Translations under genes and position numbers: made by a program
Notes under the pieces: model-generated
Database searches by the model: none
What the model was told of the DNA's origin: nothing
The model's input: the letters and a program-made list of their open reading frames with translations, nothing else
Shown here: positions 59,706-64,000 of the stretch, in pieces
How positions within the stretch are numbered: position 1 is the first letter of the stretch
Layout: each line of letters begins with the position of its first letter
Assembly (NCBI GenBank): GCA_965237635.1
Contig: CBDEFX010000001.1
Span: 806,001-870,000 of the forward strand
DNA: 64,000 bases
Reading direction: 5' to 3'
Source of the DNA: CBDEFX01 sp965237635
GTDB lineage: Bacteria; Chloroflexota; Dehalococcoidia; Lucifugimonadales; CAUZJF01

Positions 59706-61424
59706 CCCGAATCCACCGAAGGACACCGATGGACGGCGTGAGGAAAGCGGAAGGGGGGTGAGGGAGCTACAGGGGAAATAGCCTGGGTTCCATTTGGGGT
59801 AGGGAGGTCGGCGGACGGTCTTCATCGCCGCACAGGGGCCCCTATGGCCGTCTGCGGGAGCTGCGATGCGCGGGATGGCGAGAGAATACGCAGCAGGGGA
59901 CTCTCTCGGACCGGGCTGGCACGAGTCTGCGGGGATCTTCGGTTGTCCGGTGGGTGGGTCGGTCGCCGACGGTGCCGTCAGGCCGGGAGTGGAATGGCTC
60001 GCAGCCGGGCCAAGGCACGGCTGAACTTCTCAGCCCAAGGCCAGCGATCCGGAAGATGCAGGGTCAACCGGCGTGCCGAGCGGGTGAGCCGTCCGGCCAG
60101 GGAGAAGAACCGCCGCCGGAGGGTCTTGGTAGTGGCTATCCGCTCTCCCAGACCGATCCGCGCCGTCCAGCGGGCCAGGTTGTGGGCCATCGTCTGGACG
60201 GCCAGCCAGGCGCCGTTGGCGGCGAAGCGGCCCGAGGGGAGATGGTTCAGCCCGACGCCGTACTTGAGGTCGCGTATGGCATTCTCGATCTCGGCGTGGC
60301 GGCGATGGTCAGCCTCCAGTTCGAGCAACTCCCCGTCCCGGTCGGTGATGAAGCCATGATAGCTGTATTTGGCGAAGAGGGCCAGTTGGGAACCGGGCGT
60401 CGGCTTCACCCGCCGGACGATGAGCCGTACCGGCGCGGCGTCCGCCTCGGCCTGGAAGGGGGTGCAGGTGGTCTCGGCCACATCGGCGGCACCGTCCATC
60501 CAGTAAGGAATCGGCGTCCAGGCATCTTCGGGTATCGCCTCGATGAGATTGTGCAGGCTTTTGTGCTGGCGGATGGTGATGGAGAAGCGGACATCCATCT
60601 TGCGGCAGACGGATATCACGCCATGAGTGTAGAACCCGCTGTCGGCCCGTAGCGTGAGTCGTCCGTCGGCCCCGGCGTAGCGCACCCGTCCCACCGTCTC
60701 CCGCAGGAAGTGGGCGGCGCCGCGGGCGGTGTTGGCCCGGCCCTCGCGCAGCCGGGACATCAGCACGTCTCCGGTGCCGGCGGCGATGGCCGGCAGCGGG
60801 TGGTAGCCCCGCTTGCCGGTATAGCCGTGGTGGCGGGCGCCCTCCTTGGCCAGTCCGTAGGTCTCGCAGATGGTGGAGTCCAGGTCAATGGTCAGGGGCC
60901 CGTCGCCGGGTCCCGCCCCGGCCTGCCAAGCCCGGGCCAGCAACTCGCGGCTCACCCGGTCGAGTTGACGGACGTGGCCCCACCGGAAGCTGCGCAGGAA
61001 GGTGCCCAGGGTGGATGGCGCCTTGACCGTGCCGCCCAGGGTGCAGGCCGTCCCCCCGGTGCGCAACACATCGGCGTCGTCAATGCAGTCGCCCCCAGCC
61101 AGCGCAGACGCCACCAGCGTCATCATCTTGTCGCTCGTGTTCGCCCGCCCCGGGGCATCGCCCAGGTCGAGGCGCTGCCGGACGAGTTCGGGCAGGCCGA
61201 GGTGCCGCGCCAGGGTGGCCGGAAGGAGCAGCCCGGCATTGGCCACCAAACGGCGGTCGTCGAAGGTGATTTGGATCCGGTCGGGGTGGTTGCGTGGCAG
61301 CATCTACTGGGTGCTCCTTTTCCGGGGCCGTTTTTTTGCTACTCAACCATTATCCCAGAAGCACAGGAGCACCTTCTTGCCGCCTCAGGACGCTAACCCG
61401 ACGCCCTCCTTCGGTGGATTCGGG
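59706..61424 (-). mobile_element. IS1380-family element, copy 2
   Basis: Same element as copy 1 in the opposite direction. Flanks: CTAA at 59701-59704 and CTAA at 61425-61428, a 4-bp direct duplication, with one extra C at the left junction. Its right end supplies the last codons of the helicase frame. Confidence 0.88.
59978..61303 (-). CDS. IS1380-family transposase, copy 2
   Basis: An intact 441-residue transposase with the same DDE blocks as copy 1 (LTIDLDSTICETYGL, LTLRADSGFYTHGVI, HRRHAEIENAIRDLK). Near-identity with copy 1 shows recent duplication. Both could still be active. Confidence 0.94.
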   Translation of the reverse strand: MLPRNHPDRIQITFDDRRLVANAGLLLPATLARHLGLPELVRQRLDLGDAPGRANTSDKMMTLVASALAGGDCIDDADVLRTGGTACTLGGTVKAPSTLGTFLRSFRWGHVRQLDRVSRELLARAWQAGAGPGDGPLTIDLDSTICETYGLAKEGARHHGYTGKRGYHPLPAIAAGTGDVLMSRLREGRANTARGAAHFLRETVGRVRYAGADGRLTLRADSGFYTHGVISVCRKMDVRFSITIRQHKSLHNLIEAIPEDAWTPIPYWMDGAADVAETTCTPFQAEADAAPVRLIVRRVKPTPGSQLALFAKYSYHGFITDRDGELLELEADHRRHAEIENAIRDLKYGVGLNHLPSGRFAANGAWLAVQTMAHNLARWTARIGLGERIATTKTLRRRFFSLAGRLTRSARRLTLHLPDRWPWAEKFSRALARLRAIPLPA

Positions 61425-63697
61425 CTAAGGATATCCCTTAGCAGCAGTGTTGCTACGGCTTTGTCCAACGGCTGGTTATTGTTGCCGCATTTAGGGGAGT
61501 GGACGCAGCTGGGACAACCCGACCGGCAGGGACACTGAGATACGACGTCCAGTGTAGCCGTCCACAGCTGATCGATGATCTCGTACCCGTGCTCGGCGAT
61601 CCCCACTCCCCCCGGATGCCCATCGTGAATAAACACCTGAGGCCGGCCAGTGTCCGGATGAAGCGGGGTCGATAACCCTCCTATGTCGTTGCGGTCGCAG
61701 AGCGCGAACAGAGGCAAGACTCCGATGGCGGCGTGCTCCATAGCGTGAAGCCCACCCGGAAAATCAAGACGCTCATCGAGTATCCGAGACACCGTCTCCT
61801 CGGGGATGTCATACCACAGAGCGATGGTGTTGAAGCTCCGGGTAGGAAGGCTAACACGCGCCTCTCCGAGGACCTCCTCGGTCAGATGCGCCCTCCGCCT
61901 GTAGCCCACGATAGTCGTGGATACCTCCACCTCTCCTAGGTACGCGGTCGTTGCGCCGGCCTGCTTCTTCTTGTAGATGTTGAGCACCCTGGTATCGGTG
62001 AGCCCTCGGGACTCCGTGTAGTAGGGTGAGTCTGTAGCGACCGCGTACGCCGTTTTCGACTCTATGTCGAGGTCCGTGATCAGGTATGCCTCGCCCTGGT
62101 GCAGATATATGGCTCCTGGATGCAGCTGCGAAAAAGCCGAAGACTCGTCTACGGTCTCCAGAATGGCCCCGCTATCCTTTTCGACCAGAGTGTAGAAGTT
62201 CGCCGAGGCTGACCTGATGTTGACATCCTGGGCCGGATAGCTAACCTGCGGCTCCAGGTGCCAGCGTCCACCCTCGATGTGAAGAAAGCCGTCGTCCACT
62301 AGCTCTTGGGCAAGTGCCGGCAGGTTGTCGTCGAAGAGCGACGTGTCTCGAGCGGTAAGGGGCGCCTCATAGGCCGCACAGAGCAACTGTGGCTTGAGGA
62401 CGTACGGGTTGTTGGGGGCTATCCGGGCGCTCTCGTGAGACTTGCCGAAGAACGTCTCGGGGTGTCTCATTAGATACTGGTCGAGAGGATTGTCTAAGGC
62501 TACAAAGACGCTCAATGACCGCTCTCCTCTCCGGCCACTCCGGCCCGCCTGCTGCCAGGTGCTCGCTATGCTGCCGGGATAACCACTGAGAATCGTCGCG
62601 TCCAGGTCGCCAATGTCAACGCCTAGCTCCATCGCGTTGGTGGTCGTAAGCCCGAGCAGCCGCCCCTCGAAGAGGTCGCGCTCGATTCGTCGTCTGTCCT
62701 CCGGCAGGTAACTAGCCCGATATGGAGACAGTCGCGCCGCAATACCCGGACTCGACTCCCGCAGCCGGTCGCGAACGCGAATGTAGAGCAGCTCGGCCAT
62801 GCGGCGGCTCCGAACAAATGCGAGTGTCCGCACGTGGTTGCGCAGAAGCTCGGCCAGCAGTAGCGCAGCCTCGCTGTTCGTGCTCTTGCGGCTCCCTTGG
62901 GCCACGTCTATCATCGGTGGATTCCAGAACATGAAGTCCTTTCCTCCGTAAGGAGCGCCGTCCTCCTCCACCACTCGGAAAGGCAGCCCCACCAGGCGTT
63001 CGGCGTGTTCGCCAGGATTGAATATGGTGGCGGAGCACAGGATAAACCGTAGCTCGGTCCCAAAGCGGCTGCACAATCGCCGCAGGCGGCGAATGACGTT
63101 GGCCACGTGGGAGCCGAACACACCTCTGTATACGTGGGCCTCATCAATCACGACGTACGTGAGTCCTCTCAGAAACTGGTGCCAGGAGCGGTGATTCGGC
63201 AACATTCCAAGGTGCAACATATCGGGGTTTGTGAGGATTAGCCGTGCCCCTCGCCGGATTGCGGACCGGTCCTCGGCAGGCGTGTCGCCGTCGAAGATGT
63301 CATGGCGAAGGCGGCTGCCGTCAGGGATGAGGGCACCTATGGTCCTCGACTGGTCCTGCGTTAGCGCCTTCGTGGGGAACAGATAGAGTGCCCGTGCCGC
63401 GCGGTCCTCTAGCAGCGCGTCAAGCACCGGCAGGTGGTAGCAGAGACTCTTGCCGCTTGCCGCCCCCGTGGCAACGATTACGTTTTCGCCCGTCCTGGAG
63501 GCGTTGATCGCGGCCGTTTGATGGGAATAGAGCGCCTGGCTACCGACGGAGTCCAAGGCGTGTTGCAGCTTCGGGTGCAGAGGCCGCTCGAGTTCGCCGA
63601 GGGTCACACTCCTAGGAGGGATCTCCTCCCGGTGTACTATCTGGTCGCTAACCCACGATTGCCCCTTTAGATTGCTCAGAAACGATGATACATCCAC
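61385..63697 (-). CDS. DEAD/DEAH-box helicase with DUF1998 domain (MrfA/YprA type)
   Basis: About 770 residues. Helicase motifs: SHQTAAINASRTGENVIVAT (Q/I with ATGAASGKS), LILTNPDMLH, VVIDEAHVYRG (DEAH), ILCSATIFNP, GLTTNAMELGVDIGDLDATI and QQAGRSGRRG. The C-terminal DUF1998 region ends with a Cys cluster (SQCPCRSGCPSCVHSPKCG), as in B. subtilis MrfA, a 3'-5' helicase in mitomycin-type damage repair. The last residues (about PNPPKEGVGLAS) are encoded by the IS1380 end; the true end was probably LLRDIL plus little more. No MrfB nuclease gene is next to it. Confidence 0.9.
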   Translation of the reverse strand: MDVSSFLSNLKGQSWVSDQIVHREEIPPRSVTLGELERPLHPKLQHALDSVGSQALYSHQTAAINASRTGENVIVATGAASGKSLCYHLPVLDALLEDRAARALYLFPTKALTQDQSRTIGALIPDGSRLRHDIFDGDTPAEDRSAIRRGARLILTNPDMLHLGMLPNHRSWHQFLRGLTYVVIDEAHVYRGVFGSHVANVIRRLRRLCSRFGTELRFILCSATIFNPGEHAERLVGLPFRVVEEDGAPYGGKDFMFWNPPMIDVAQGSRKSTNSEAALLLAELLRNHVRTLAFVRSRRMAELLYIRVRDRLRESSPGIAARLSPYRASYLPEDRRRIERDLFEGRLLGLTTTNAMELGVDIGDLDATILSGYPGSIASTWQQAGRSGRRGERSLSVFVALDNPLDQYLMRHPETFFGKSHESARIAPNNPYVLKPQLLCAAYEAPLTARDTSLFDDNLPALAQELVDDGFLHIEGGRWHLEPQVSYPAQDVNIRSASANFYTLVEKDSGAILETVDESSAFSQLHPGAIYLHQGEAYLITDLDIESKTAYAVATDSPYYTESRGLTDTRVLNIYKKKQAGATTAYLGEVEVSTTIVGYRRRAHLTEEVLGEARVSLPTRSFNTIALWYDIPEETVSRILDERLDFPGGLHAMEHAAIGVLPLFALCDRNDIGGLSTPLHPDTGRPQVFIHDGHPGGVGIAEHGYEIIDQLWTATLDVVSQCPCRSGCPSCVHSPKCGNNNQPLDKAVATLLLRDILSPNPPKEGVGLAS

Positions 63698-63816
63698 GTC
63701 CTTTGATCTCCGAACTGTCGTTGTCGGTCGCGATCCAAACGCAGCACGCTCCTCACAGATCTTTCATGTTAGACTGGCGGGTAGCCTGGAAACTGCGAGG
63801 ACTGGACCGATCGGCC

Positions 63817-64000
63817 ATGTCTGACGAATACGCCATTCCACTTGTTCGCCTGTCTCTGGCCCTTGTAGCAGGCTCTCTCATAGGTCTGGAGCGGACCTAC
63901 CACGGTAGGCCGGCCGACTTTCGCACTCATATCCTGGTCTCCACGGCCTCCGGCCTTCTGATGCTGCTGACTGTTTCCTCTGCGGAGTTGATAACTGAGG
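63817..64000 (+). CDS. MgtC/SapB family membrane protein, N-terminal part
   Basis: 61 codons visible. MSDEYAIPLVRLSLALVAGS, LIGLERTYHGRPADFRTHIL and VSTASGLLMLLTVSS match the start of the MgtC/SapB family, where the RxxxG/LERxxxG...ADFRTHxLV pattern is characteristic. The remainder is outside the window. Divergent from the helicase gene, with 119 bases between the two starts. Confidence 0.85.
   Translation, partial: MSDEYAIPLVRLSLALVAGSLIGLERTYHGRPADFRTHILVSTASGLLMLLTVSSAELITE

Noticed and set aside
59954..60652. 232-codon frame antisense to the IS1380 transposase, present in both copies
   Set aside because: Conserved only because the element is duplicated. Low-complexity translation and no ribosome site.

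Overview
The window looks like a chromosomal stretch of a G+C-rich bacterium. The closest fit is Chloroflexota of the Dehalococcoidia/SAR202 type. This is inferred from gene style only: a hydantoinase/racemase cluster, an enolase-superfamily gene, an FtsX-type permease, and many short palindromic repeats between genes. No 16S rRNA gene is present to confirm it. Most genes are ordinary housekeeping genes. The unusual parts are two blocks full of mobile DNA, at about 14-21 kb and 54.5-61.5 kb.

Layout. 0-3 kb: end of rpsF, then ssb, rpsR, a small membrane-anchored protein and homoserine dehydrogenase. 2.9-9.6 kb (minus strand): SDR, HyuA, HyuB, a maleate-isomerase/AMDase-like protein and a sarcosine-oxidase-like flavoprotein, probably one catabolic locus. 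9.7-13.7 kb: der-plsY-gpsA and an ornithine carbamoyltransferase. 14.3-24.2 kb: a large FtsX-type ABC permease gene broken by two insertions, each holding another IS. An IS256-family element contains an IS1182-family element, and an IS66-family element contains a second IS256-family element. All four have terminal repeats and target duplications I can define. Taking out the two outer insertions with one duplication each restores an open frame of exactly 1,235 codons. 24.2-33.2 kb: penicillin-acylase-type hydrolase, lipB, and a pyruvate/branched-chain 2-oxoacid dehydrogenase operon (E1 alpha, E1 beta, a DUF2087 protein, E2), an atypical response regulator and a two-domain sulfurtransferase. 33.3-34.5 kb: arsR-arsM arsenic methylation operon. 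35.7-36.0 kb: two serine tRNAs.

36-54 kb: GNAT, a decayed dprA, topA, xerC, a membrane protein, aroQ, M24 peptidase, efp, xseA, xseB, a PHP phosphoesterase, nicotinamidase and nicotinate phosphoribosyltransferase. On the minus strand lies a recA-recX-CNNM/CorC-tilS run, followed by a Cys-less class-I amidotransferase homologue on the plus strand and a lipoprotein on the minus strand.

54.5-61.5 kb: two nearly identical IS1380-family copies in inverted orientation bracket a PrkA-type serine kinase gene and a small membrane protein gene. The kinase gene is also split by two 161-bp non-autonomous elements (MITEs). Their ends match the IS1182-family element 40 kb away, and each has a 6-bp target duplication. 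The right-hand IS1380 copy ends the reading frame of a DUF1998/MrfA-type helicase. The window closes with the start of an MgtC/SapB family gene.

All functional statements come from reading translations and motifs by eye. No database searches were run.
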